A stretch of 5,698 bases of DNA from Caulobacteraceae bacterium (GTDB taxonomy: Bacteria > Pseudomonadota > Alphaproteobacteria > Caulobacterales > Caulobacteraceae). The DNA lies in NCBI GenBank assembly GCA_003136615.1, contig PLFA01000101.1:3071-8768 (forward strand), read 5' to 3'. A program made the translations under genes and the position numbers. This document shows, piece by piece, positions 1 to 5,343 of this stretch. Each line of letters opens with the position of its first letter. The first letter of the stretch is position 1. The notes below the pieces were generated by a model that saw only the letters and a program-made list of their open reading frames with translations, was not told the origin of the DNA and made no database searches.

Positions 1-597
1 GCGGTGCTCTATTTCCGCGTGGTAGACCCGGAACGGGCGATCATCGAGGTGCAGGATTATCTGCCCGCCACCAATATGCTGGCCCAGACCACCCTGCGCG
101 CGGTCCTCGGCAAGCACGACCTCGATGAGATGCTGTCGGAGCGCAAGAAGCTCAGCGAGGACGTCCAGAGCATCCTTGACGCCCAGACCGAGGCCTGGGG
201 GATCAAGGTCAGCAATGTGGAAATCCGCACCATCGAGCTGACCGAAAATATGGTGCGCGCCATCGCCAAACAGGCCGAGGCCGAACGGGACCGCCGCGCC
301 AAGATCATCCACGCCCAGGCGGAATTCCAGGCCTCCCAGACCCTGGTCGACGCCGCCCAGATCCTCTCCAGCATCCCGGCGGCCATGCAGCTCCGCTACC
401 TCCAGACCCTCACGGAAATCGGCGCCGAGCAGAACTCGACCGTTGTCTTCCCCATGCCCATCGACATCATCAAACCCTTCCTCAGCATCCTTGACCGCGA
501 CGCCGCCCCCGGCCCCCCGGTTACAGTCGGCCCCCGCCCCAACGGGGGCGTTCTCCCCGCCGGCTCGACCCACGAGATCACGAAGATCGAGGCGTGA
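1..597 (+). CDS. Slipin/stomatin-like SPFH (band 7) protein, 5'-truncated
   Basis: The reading frame is open from base 1 and ends at TGA 595-597, so the N-terminus (normally a membrane anchor and the first half of the SPFH domain) lies outside the window. The visible part matches the slipin family closely: it opens with the conserved YFRVVDPERA strand, then an LAQTTLRAVLG segment, WGIKVSNVEI, a charged helix rich in Ala, Glu and Arg (QAEAERDRRAKII), then QLRYLQTLTEI and the hydrophobic VVFPMPIDIIKPFL end of the core. Slipins are membrane-anchored oligomeric scaffolds, often encoded beside an NfeD-type membrane protease; such a partner would lie upstream and cannot be seen. After the core there is a Pro/Gly-rich tail of about 35 residues that looks disordered. 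The gene converges on the usp gene. The GTG at position 4 is only an in-frame valine, not the start. Family assignment is firm; the cellular role is inferred from the family. Confidence 0.92.
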   Translation, partial: AVLYFRVVDPERAIIEVQDYLPATNMLAQTTLRAVLGKHDLDEMLSERKKLSEDVQSILDAQTEAWGIKVSNVEIRTIELTENMVRAIAKQAEAERDRRAKIIHAQAEFQASQTLVDAAQILSSIPAAMQLRYLQTLTEIGAEQNSTVVFPMPIDIIKPFLSILDRDAAPGPPVTVGPRPNGGVLPAGSTHEITKIEA

Positions 598-626
598 TGT
601 CTCGTCCCCGCTGCGTCTCCCCTATC

Positions 627-760
627 CGTCATCCCGCAAAGGCGCGCAGCGGCTTATGCGGGACCCAGGAGACGGGATGGGGCGCGGCGGTTCGCGAACC
701 CAAGCATCGCAACCGGTCCCCTGGGTCCCGCATCTCCGCTTCGCTACGTGCGGGATGACG
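627..760. repeat. Palindromic dispersed repeat, copy 1
   Basis: The element begins with CGTCATCCCG (627-636) and ends with its exact reverse complement CGGGATGACG (751-760). Each ~45-base arm is an imperfect inverted copy of the other, including CGGGACCCAGG on the left (659-669) and CCTGGGTCCCG on the right (720-730). Each arm also holds its own small stem: CCCGCA 633-638 with TGCGGG 657-662, and CCCGCA 727-732 with TGCGGG 749-754. The centre (about 675-715) differs between copies. A closely similar copy in the same orientation lies at 1714-1846. It contains no credible gene. It resembles the small non-autonomous palindromic elements scattered between genes in many alphaproteobacterial genomes. 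No target-site duplication is visible. Confidence 0.85.
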
Positions 761-765
761 TGAAA

Positions 766-786
766 AGGAGAGCTAGCCCCTCTCCT
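766..786 (-). terminator. Probable Rho-independent terminator of usp
   Basis: Read on the minus strand, five bases after the usp stop codon, there is a 7-bp perfect stem AGGAGAG/CTCTCCT (786-780 pairing with 772-766) around a GGGCTAG loop. The stem's own final T plus the bases that follow make TTTTC. Position and T-run fit an intrinsic terminator for the leftward gene. The T-run is short and the stem is modest, so efficiency is uncertain. Confidence 0.5.
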
Positions 787-790
787 CCCC

Positions 791-1603
791 CTAATGCGAG
801 ATAAACAGGCTCGGGCCCTTGGCCTGGAGGAGGCTGCGGGTGGTGCCGCCGAAGATGAACTCTTGCAGGCGCGGGTGACCAAAGGCGCCGGCGACGAGGA
901 TCTCCGCGCTGGCCGCCTTCGTCGCCGCCAGAAGCTGCGCGGCGGGATCGCCGGAGCCGGGCAGGATCTCCACCGAGGAGGTGACGCCCCGCGTTTTCAA
1001 AAAATGCTGCAGGGCCCGGGGATCTGACTTGCGCACAGAGGCTTCCGGCGCGGTGAGGATCACGACCGCGCTGGCCTTCTGGAGCAGGGGCAAGGCGGTG
1101 CGCAGGGCCCGACTGGCCTCCTTGCCACCATCCCAGGCGACGGCCGTGACGCCCCCGACCTTCAATCCCTCCCGCGCCACCAGGGTCGGACGCTGCTCAT
1201 CGGCGACAATCTGCTGAAAGGCCTGGGCGAGGGCCCCCTTCCCCCGCGCCGGACCATCGTCGAAGACCACCACATCCGACAGCCGTCCCTCCATGGCCAG
1301 CGCCGCCCAGACCGGCGAGGTGAGGGCCAAAAAGCTCGTTTTCCCATAGCCGCAGGCCTTCGCATGGGTCTTGGCCGCGGTTTCGCCAGCAATGGCCGCG
1401 TCGCGCAGGCTGTCCAAGGCCGAGGGCTGCACCCCTCCCATATAGCCGTCCCCCATCCAGGGCATCAGGTCGGCCACGTCCGCCGGCGCATAGACCGCCG
1501 CCAGCTCGGCGCCGAAGGCCTCCGCCACCTTGGCGCCGGCGCTCAAGGCCCGCGCGTCGCCCTCGCCGCCGGTCAAGGGGACCATGATCCTCGCCCAATC
1601 CAT
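791..1603 (-). CDS. Universal stress protein, tandem UspA domains
   Basis: This 270-residue protein is a fusion of two UspA-like domains. The first (about 1-145) begins with the typical beta-strand ARIMVPL but is degenerate afterwards. The second (about 150-270) has the conserved VAWDGGKEASRAL segment (155-167) and the C-terminal GAFGHPRLQEFIFGGTTR region (239-256). The classical ATP-binding signature is G-2x-G-9x-G-S/T; here the glycines fit, but the last pair is GG followed by TT, a variant I recall from proteobacterial tandem Usp proteins, so nucleotide binding is uncertain. The start is ATG at 1601-1603, preceded by AGGAG (1612-1616) at 8-base spacing; the stop is TAG. Usp proteins are cytoplasmic and respond to stress or growth arrest; the exact role is not readable here. 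The gene stands alone, converging on the slipin gene and divergent from pyrF, with repeat copies on both sides. Confidence 0.93.
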   Translation of the reverse strand: MDWARIMVPLTGGEGDARALSAGAKVAEAFGAELAAVYAPADVADLMPWMGDGYMGGVQPSALDSLRDAAIAGETAAKTHAKACGYGKTSFLALTSPVWAALAMEGRLSDVVVFDDGPARGKGALAQAFQQIVADEQRPTLVAREGLKVGGVTAVAWDGGKEASRALRTALPLLQKASAVVILTAPEASVRKSDPRALQHFLKTRGVTSSVEILPGSGDPAAQLLAATKAASAEILVAGAFGHPRLQEFIFGGTTRSLLQAKGPSLFISH

Positions 1604-1637
1604 CGACGCTGCTCCTGTATCTCGCTACACTGGACAG

Positions 1638-1666
1638 CTTCACGGAGTCGCCATCACTCCTGTCAA
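1638..1666 (-). promoter_or_regulatory. Likely usp promoter with a GANTC site in the spacer
   Basis: On the minus strand a perfect -35 hexamer TTGACA (1666-1661) lies 57 bases upstream of the usp start codon. At 17-base spacing the -10 would be GTGAAG (1643-1638), a poor match. A GAGTC/GACTC site (1645-1649) falls within the spacer next to that -10. In Caulobacter, GcrA helps housekeeping RNA polymerase at promoters carrying CcrM-methylated GANTC sites and poor core elements, which this arrangement would suit. The predicted leader is roughly 28 bases and includes the AGGAG site. The -35 is clear; the -10 and the regulation are inferred. Confidence 0.4.
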
Positions 1667-1713
1667 GCTGAACGCGCGAGAGGTCATTGCGAACCATGAC
1701 CCCTATCCACCAC

Positions 1714-1846
1714 CGTCATCCCGGAAAGGCGCGCAGCGACTTATCCGGGACCCAGGGGACTGGATCGCACGTCGCAACGGCGAACCGCGGCGCTTCAACC
1801 GGTCTCCTGGGTCCCGCATCTCCGCTTCGCTGCGTGCGGGATGACG
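1714..1846. repeat. Palindromic dispersed repeat, copy 2
   Basis: This is the second copy of the element at 627-760, in the same orientation, with the same terminal CGTCATCCCG (1714-1723) and CGGGATGACG (1837-1846). Its left-arm stem is CCCGGA 1720-1725 with TCCGGG 1744-1749, where copy 1 has CCCGCA with TGCGGG, so both sides of one base pair have changed together. The right arm differs from copy 1 by a single base in its last 30 bases. Both copies are preceded by CCCCTATCC (619-627 and 1700-1708), but copy 2 has six additional bases before its terminus. The element ends 49 bases before the pyrF start codon, so transcription of pyrF must start within it, just after it, or pass through it. Confidence 0.85.
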
Positions 1847-1851
1847 ATAAT
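1846..1851 (+). promoter_or_regulatory. pyrF: Possible pyrF -10 box at the edge of the repeat
   Basis: GATAAT matches the TATAAT consensus at five of six positions and is formed by the last G of the palindromic repeat plus five flanking bases. No convincing -35 lies 16-18 bases upstream (CGCTTC at 17). It is the best -10 candidate in the 49 bases between the repeat and pyrF, and would give a leader of roughly 37 bases. Weak support. Confidence 0.22.
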
Positions 1852-1895
1852 ACTCAAGGTCCTTTCACCCGGCGTTCTGCCCCTAAGGCCATCCC

Positions 1896-2708
1896 ATGCT
1901 GAGGTTCTCGCAGAAGCTGGATCGGGCCTGGGCCGTTTCCGGGACCTCGCTCTGCGTGGGCCTGGATCCGGTCATCGCTCGCATGCCGCCCGAGATCCGA
2001 ATTGCGCCGCGCCCGGTCCTGGCCTTCAACAGGTTCATCATCGACGCCGTGGGCGATCTGGTCTGCGCCTTCAAGCCGCAATTCGCCCATCACGCCGCCG
2101 AGGCCGCGGAGAGCGATCTGGCCGAGACCATCGCCTATATCCGCAAGACCCGGCCGGGTGTCCTGATCATCCTGGACGCCAAGCGCGGCGATATCGGCTC
2201 GACGGCGGAGATGTATGCCCGGGAAGCCTTTGATCGCTACGACGCCGACGCCGTGACAGTGAACCCCTTCATGGGCGATGACGCGGTGCTGCCCTTCCTC
2301 ACGCGGCCGGATCGCGGGGCGGTGGTGCTCTGCCGCACCAGCAACCCCGACGCGGCCCGCGTTCAGGGCCTGAACAGTAGCGGCGAGCCCCTCTTCGCCG
2401 CCCTCGCCCGGCGCGCCGAAACGGTGTGGAACCGGGACGGCAATGTCATGCTTGTCGTGGGCGCCACGGCGCCGGAGGATCTGGCCACGGTCCGCGCCGC
2501 CGCGCCGAGCCTCCCCTTCCTCGTTCCCGGCGTCGGCGAACAGGGCGGCTCAGCCGAGGAGGTGGTCCGTCGTGGCGCGAGAGCCGACGGCTCCGGCCTT
2601 ATCGTCTCCGTCTCCCGCGCCATCCTCCACGCCGGCGACGCCAACGCAGTGCGCGCCGCCGCCCTGCGCTTTCACGCGGAGCTTAAGACGCGAGAGGCGG
2701 TGGGCTAA
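1896..2708 (+). CDS. pyrF: Orotidine 5'-phosphate decarboxylase (type 2)
   Basis: The enzyme performs the last step of de novo pyrimidine synthesis, decarboxylating orotidine 5'-monophosphate to UMP in the cytoplasm. The 270-residue length and sequence fit the longer type 2 subfamily rather than the ~230-residue type 1 form. Visible active-site elements are GLDP (22-25), FKPQ (59-62, Lys60), the catalytic DAKRGDIGST block (94-103, with Asp94, Lys96 and Asp99), VNPFMGDD (122-129), the phosphate-binding PGVGEQGG loop (211-218) and Arg241 in SVSRAI. All expected catalytic residues are present. The start ATG 1896 follows a weak TAAGG (1884-1888) at 7 bases; the stop is TAA 2706-2708. It is monocistronic here, not linked to other pyr genes, and converges on the small gene at 2747. 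Identification is firm; the subfamily call rests on length and motifs. Confidence 0.96.
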   Translation: MLRFSQKLDRAWAVSGTSLCVGLDPVIARMPPEIRIAPRPVLAFNRFIIDAVGDLVCAFKPQFAHHAAEAAESDLAETIAYIRKTRPGVLIILDAKRGDIGSTAEMYAREAFDRYDADAVTVNPFMGDDAVLPFLTRPDRGAVVLCRTSNPDAARVQGLNSSGEPLFAALARRAETVWNRDGNVMLVVGATAPEDLATVRAAAPSLPFLVPGVGEQGGSAEEVVRRGARADGSGLIVSVSRAILHAGDANAVRAAALRFHAELKTREAVG

Positions 2709-2709
2709 C

Positions 2710-2743
2710 CTCCTCCCCCGCTTCGACCCTCCTCGGGGAGGAG
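2710..2743. terminator. GC-rich hairpin between convergent genes
   Basis: The 38-base gap between the pyrF stop and the opposing stop codon is almost entirely a hairpin: CTCCTCCCC (2710-2718) pairs with GGGGAGGAG (2735-2743). An alternative shorter fold pairs CTCCTC 2729-2734 with GAGGAG 2738-2743. Placed one base after TAA of pyrF and three bases beyond the TAG of the leftward gene, it is well positioned as a bidirectional terminator, but there is no T-run on either strand. Its flanks CTCCTCCCCCGC and GGGGAGGAGAAGC recur exactly in the hairpin at 5308-5337, so it may be a dispersed repeat reused as a terminator. Confidence 0.5.
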
Positions 2744-2746
2744 AAG

Positions 2747-3058
2747 CTACCGGCACTTCTCCACTTCGTGGTGGTGAACCGTCACCGTCCGGCAGAGCGA
2801 GGCGTGGCGACGGGGAGGCCCGGCCTCCACGACGGCGGCCTTGGCGTGATGGCGGGCGTGGCCCTTGGCGGCGTGGCGGGATCCGGCCTTGGCTTTCCCC
2901 GCCCCCTTGCCGACGTGGCTCTTGGCCGCGTGATGCGTCGCGGCCTTATGATGAGGCTTCACGGCAGCCCGCGTCACGGCCCCCGCCGGCGCCGCCCCGG
3001 CGATGATGAGGAGGAACGCCAGGGCCAATCCGGCGCGCGAAGTCTTCAACTCGTTCAC
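2747..3058 (-). CDS. Small secreted His/Lys/Ala-rich protein
   Basis: I do not recognise a named family. The 103-residue protein opens with a clear Sec signal peptide: positively charged NELKTSR, a hydrophobic stretch at about 10-21, and a likely cleavage after Ala27 (APAGA|VT). The mature part is about 76 residues, very basic and low in complexity: 13 His and 9 Lys, with Ala and Gly as spacers. It ends in a distinct segment with Cys89 and Cys102 bracketing TVTVHHHEVEK, which could form a disulfide in the periplasm or bind a metal. The start is GTG 3058-3056, preceded by AAGGGGA (3069-3075) at about 10 bases; the stop is TAG. It lies 37 bases after the Nnr gene on the same strand and may be the last gene of that operon. 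Metal binding or nucleic acid/envelope association is possible from composition alone. Confidence 0.75.
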   Translation of the reverse strand: MNELKTSRAGLALAFLLIIAGAAPAGAVTRAAVKPHHKAATHHAAKSHVGKGAGKAKAGSRHAAKGHARHHAKAAVVEAGPPRRHASLCRTVTVHHHEVEKCR

Positions 3059-3095
3059 TTTAAAAGCGTCCCCTTGGAATGGATCCCGGGCGCCA

Positions 3096-4547
3096 TCACG
3101 CGCCCTCGCGAAGCCGTTTCAACACCATGGGGACGAGGTCCGGCAAGTCCTCGCTGATCAGGCCGGGCCCAAAAGCGTTCGCGCAGGCGCTGTGGATCCA
3201 GGCGCCCGCGCAGGCGGCGAGGAAACTCTCCATCCCTTGCGCCATCAGGCCGCCGATCAGCCCGGTGAGGACGTCCCCCGAGCCGGCCGTCGCCAGCCAG
3301 GGCGATCCGTTGGTATTGACCGCCGCCCGCCCGTCCGGCGCGGCGATCACGGTGTCTGGCCCTTTGAGCAGGACCACCGCCTGGGCGCTGGCCGCCGCCG
3401 CCCGCGTCGCCGAGATCCGCTCGGGGGCGTTCTTGAGAAACCCTGGAAACACCCGCTCGAATTCCCCCTGATGGGGGGTGAGCACATCATCGCGGTCCAG
3501 AACCGAGAACAGCTCCTCGGGCTCCTCGCGAAAGACGGTGAGGCCGTCCGCGTCGATCACCAGCGCCGCGCCCGTGCGGGCCAGGGCCAGGACATTGGCG
3601 AGGGTCGCCTCGGAGACGCCCGCGGCGGGGCCGATCACGGCGGCTTCGAGCCGGGAGCCGGCGGCCTCCAGCTCCAGATCGGTCTCGAAGGGCTCCAGCA
3701 TGATCGCCTCCAGATGGGCGGCGTTGACGGTAAGGGATTCCGGCGGCGAGAGGAGGGTCACGAGGCCCGCCCCCACGCGAAGCCCCGCCCGGGCCGCCAG
3801 ACGCGCCGCCCCCGTGCTCCAGGCCTCCCCGCTCACCACGCCCAAACGCCCCCGCGCGTGCTTATGGGTGGCGATCGCCGGCCAGGGGAACTTGGCGAGC
3901 CAGAGGTCCGGCCCGTTCTCGAAGAGGTGAGACTTGGTCCGGCCCAATCCGATATCGGCGACGACCACTTCGCCGCAGAGGCTTCGGCCGGGCTGCAGCA
4001 CATGGGCCGGCTTCTTGGCGTGAAAGGTCACCGTCAGATCAGCGCGGAAGCAGGCCGGGCCGAGGGGCTGGCCCGTATCGCCCGCGAGACCCGTGGGCGT
4101 ATCCAGGGCGACGACGCTGGGCCGCGACCGCTCCAGGGCATGGGCGAGGCGCCCCAGTTGCGGCGCCAGGGGCCGGTCAAGGCCAGCGCCGAAGAGGGCG
4201 TCCACCACCAGGCGCGCCTCGCCCGCCGTCTGAGCCAGGGGCGCCACGTCGCCCGTCCACGCCTCCCGCATCGCCTGTGCGTCGGGGGTCTTGGGGGTCC
4301 CCAGCGCCTCCACGCTGACCGGCCACCCGGCCTCGGCCAGGCGCCTAGCGACCACATAGCCGTCGCCGCCATTGTTGCCCGGCCCGCAAAGGACGCGCGC
4401 GGGCTGCATCGGAAAGCGGGCGATGATGGCCTCGGCGGCGGCCGCGCCCGCCCGCTCCATCAGGGCGAGGCTGGCTGTCCCGCCGGCCACGGCGGCGGCG
4501 TCGGCGGCCCGCATCTCCGCCACGGTCAAGATCTCGTTCGCAGTCAT
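3096..4547 (-). CDS. nnr: Bifunctional NAD(P)H-hydrate epimerase / ADP-dependent NAD(P)H-hydrate dehydratase
   Basis: The 483-residue enzyme repairs NADHX and NADPHX, hydrated forms of the cofactors made by heat or by GAPDH side reaction. The N-terminal YjeF_N domain (about 1-220) epimerises R and S forms: MERAG (30-34), GPGNNGGDGYVVAR (55-68), VVDALFGAG (114-122), ALDTPTG (147-153, where DIPSG is more usual) and FHAKKP (175-180). The C-terminal ribokinase-like domain (about 225-483) dehydrates the S form using ADP: GRLGVVSG (233-240), RAGLRVGAGLVTL (253-265), VIDADGL (330-336), LTPHQGEF (356-363), LLKGPDTVI (393-401) and the NTNGSPWLATAGSGDVLTG nucleotide/catalytic block (411-429). Nothing essential seems missing. 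The start ATG 4547 lies three bases after the phosphatase stop codon, with only a weak AGG ahead, suggesting translational coupling. The stop is TGA at 3098-3096. The fused order (epimerase then dehydratase) is the normal bacterial one. Confidence 0.96.
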   Translation of the reverse strand: MTANEILTVAEMRAADAAAVAGGTASLALMERAGAAAAEAIIARFPMQPARVLCGPGNNGGDGYVVARRLAEAGWPVSVEALGTPKTPDAQAMREAWTGDVAPLAQTAGEARLVVDALFGAGLDRPLAPQLGRLAHALERSRPSVVALDTPTGLAGDTGQPLGPACFRADLTVTFHAKKPAHVLQPGRSLCGEVVVADIGLGRTKSHLFENGPDLWLAKFPWPAIATHKHARGRLGVVSGEAWSTGAARLAARAGLRVGAGLVTLLSPPESLTVNAAHLEAIMLEPFETDLELEAAGSRLEAAVIGPAAGVSEATLANVLALARTGAALVIDADGLTVFREEPEELFSVLDRDDVLTPHQGEFERVFPGFLKNAPERISATRAAAASAQAVVLLKGPDTVIAAPDGRAAVNTNGSPWLATAGSGDVLTGLIGGLMAQGMESFLAACAGAWIHSACANAFGPGLISEDLPDLVPMVLKRLREGA

Positions 4548-4550
4548 GGC

Positions 4551-5123
4551 CTAATTAACGCGCGTCACGGCCTCAGCGCCAAGCCGCGTCAGACGCAGCT
4601 CCCCCTGGGCGATCTCAAATTCGGAGCAGGAGACGTGGTCAGGCCGGAAAACGATCACCGCGTCCTGGCCTTGGATGAGCGACATGACCCCATTGATGGC
4701 GATGAAATGGCTGAACACCGCCCCGCCAGCCCGGCTCATCAAGGCCCGCGCCACATTCCGCCGCCAGGCCTCATAGTCGATATCCCCGACGATCCCCGCC
4801 CACGTCCCCGCCATAACCTCCCGCAGCCAGACGGGTCTTTCCTCAAGGCTGAGGCCAGCGGGTGTCGGAATCTCCCCCACCGCCGGATCGATCTCCACGG
4901 TCACGCCCAGGGCGTCCGCCAGGGGTTGGGCGGTTTCCCGGCATCGCCGCAGGGGCGAACTCACCACGAATCTCGGCCGCTCTCCCGGCGCCAGGGCCAT
5001 CAGCGTCTCCGCCACTCTCCGGGCCTGATCCCGCCCCGTCTCGTCCAGCCCCGGATCCGGATCCGCCTCCCCCCAGACCGAGGCCGGCTTGCCATGGCGG
5101 ATGAGATAGATCCTGTCCGTCAT
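4551..5123 (-). CDS. Histidine phosphatase family (phosphoglycerate mutase-like) protein
   Basis: The 190-residue protein has the full catalytic set of the RHG superfamily: LIRHG (7-11, phosphorylated His10 and Arg9), SSPLRR (55-60, Arg59), a general acid in GEIPTP (Glu84) and the second His in FSHF (His139). The second motif is usually SHG; here Gly is replaced by Phe, a modest departure. The substrate cannot be read from sequence; SixA-like protein phosphatase, small-metabolite phosphatase and mutase roles are all possible. I chose ATG 5123 because the RHG strand starts seven residues later and GGAGAG (5130-5135) sits six bases upstream; the frame stays open to 5279, but that extension is Pro/Gly/Arg-rich and covers a repeat hairpin. 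It is the first gene of a probable operon with nnr, only three bases apart, hinting at a shared metabolic housekeeping role. Confidence 0.92.
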   Translation of the reverse strand: MTDRIYLIRHGKPASVWGEADPDPGLDETGRDQARRVAETLMALAPGERPRFVVSSPLRRCRETAQPLADALGVTVEIDPAVGEIPTPAGLSLEERPVWLREVMAGTWAGIVGDIDYEAWRRNVARALMSRAGGAVFSHFIAINGVMSLIQGQDAVIVFRPDHVSCSEFEIAQGELRLTRLGAEAVTRVN

Positions 5124-5212
5124 TTGAGGCTCTCCGCTTAAAGGATAGGGACTTCCCACGTCCCCCGCCCAAGGTAAAGGCGGAAGAAAGTGACAAACCG
5201 ATAACACCTGAA

Positions 5213-5246
5213 CTCCCCGTCCCCCGTTTCGGCGGGGGAGGGGGAG
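5213..5246. repeat. GC-rich hairpin repeat
   Basis: Arms 5213-5226 (CTCCCCGTCCCCCG) and 5233-5246 (CGGGGGAGGGGGAG) form a 14-bp stem with one mismatch and a six-base TTTCGG loop. It lies in the 256-base divergent gap between the phosphatase operon and the gene at 5380. It resembles, without being identical to, the hairpins at 2710-2743 and 5308-5337. It could be a relic repeat or an upstream terminator/insulator. Confidence 0.6.
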
Positions 5247-5307
5247 CCCAGAACGGGGTGGAGGGGGACATTGCAGCAAGATAGTCTCTAAGGTTACCCG
5301 CAGCCAC

Positions 5308-5337
5308 TCTCCTCCCCCGCCGGAGCGGGGGAGGAGA
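5308..5337. repeat. Perfect GC-rich hairpin repeat
   Basis: A perfect 13-bp stem pairs TCTCCTCCCCCGC (5308-5320) with GCGGGGGAGGAGA (5325-5337) around a CGGA tetraloop. Its outer parts (CTCCTCCCCCGC and GGGGAGGAGAAGC) recur exactly at 2710-2721 and 2735-2747 around a different centre, so these two belong to one repeat family. It ends just six bases before the -35 box of the promoter at 5344. Confidence 0.75.
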
Positions 5338-5343
5338 AGCGCC

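Noticed and set aside
616..770. Target-site duplication or transposase associated with the repeats
   Set aside because: The flanks of both copies do not show matching direct repeats at the two ends, and no transposase-like frame is present; the shared CCCCTATCC lies only on the left side.
443..882. Short frames across the 598-790 gap on both strands
   Set aside because: Their sequence derives from the palindromic repeat and produces the Arg/Pro/Gly peptides typical of mis-annotated repeat ORFs.
1655..1670. FNR/FixK-type box upstream of usp
   Set aside because: TTGAC is present but there is no matching second half-site (no TCAA at the right distance), so only a -35 reading is supported.
3003..5141. 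A 712-codon open frame on the + strand
   Set aside because: It lies antisense across nnr and the phosphatase, both of which have complete catalytic motifs. The translation is Arg/Gly/Pro/His-rich with no recognisable domain, typical of a shadow frame in GC-rich DNA.
5148..5164. GGGAC-7-GTCCC inverted repeat upstream of the phosphatase
   Set aside because: The 5-bp arms are GC-rich and could easily arise by chance in this composition; no convincing promoter boxes are around it.
5124..5279. N-terminal extension of the phosphatase to 5279
   Set aside because: The extension is low-complexity, covers a repeat hairpin and precedes the conserved start of the fold; GGAGAG supports ATG 5123.
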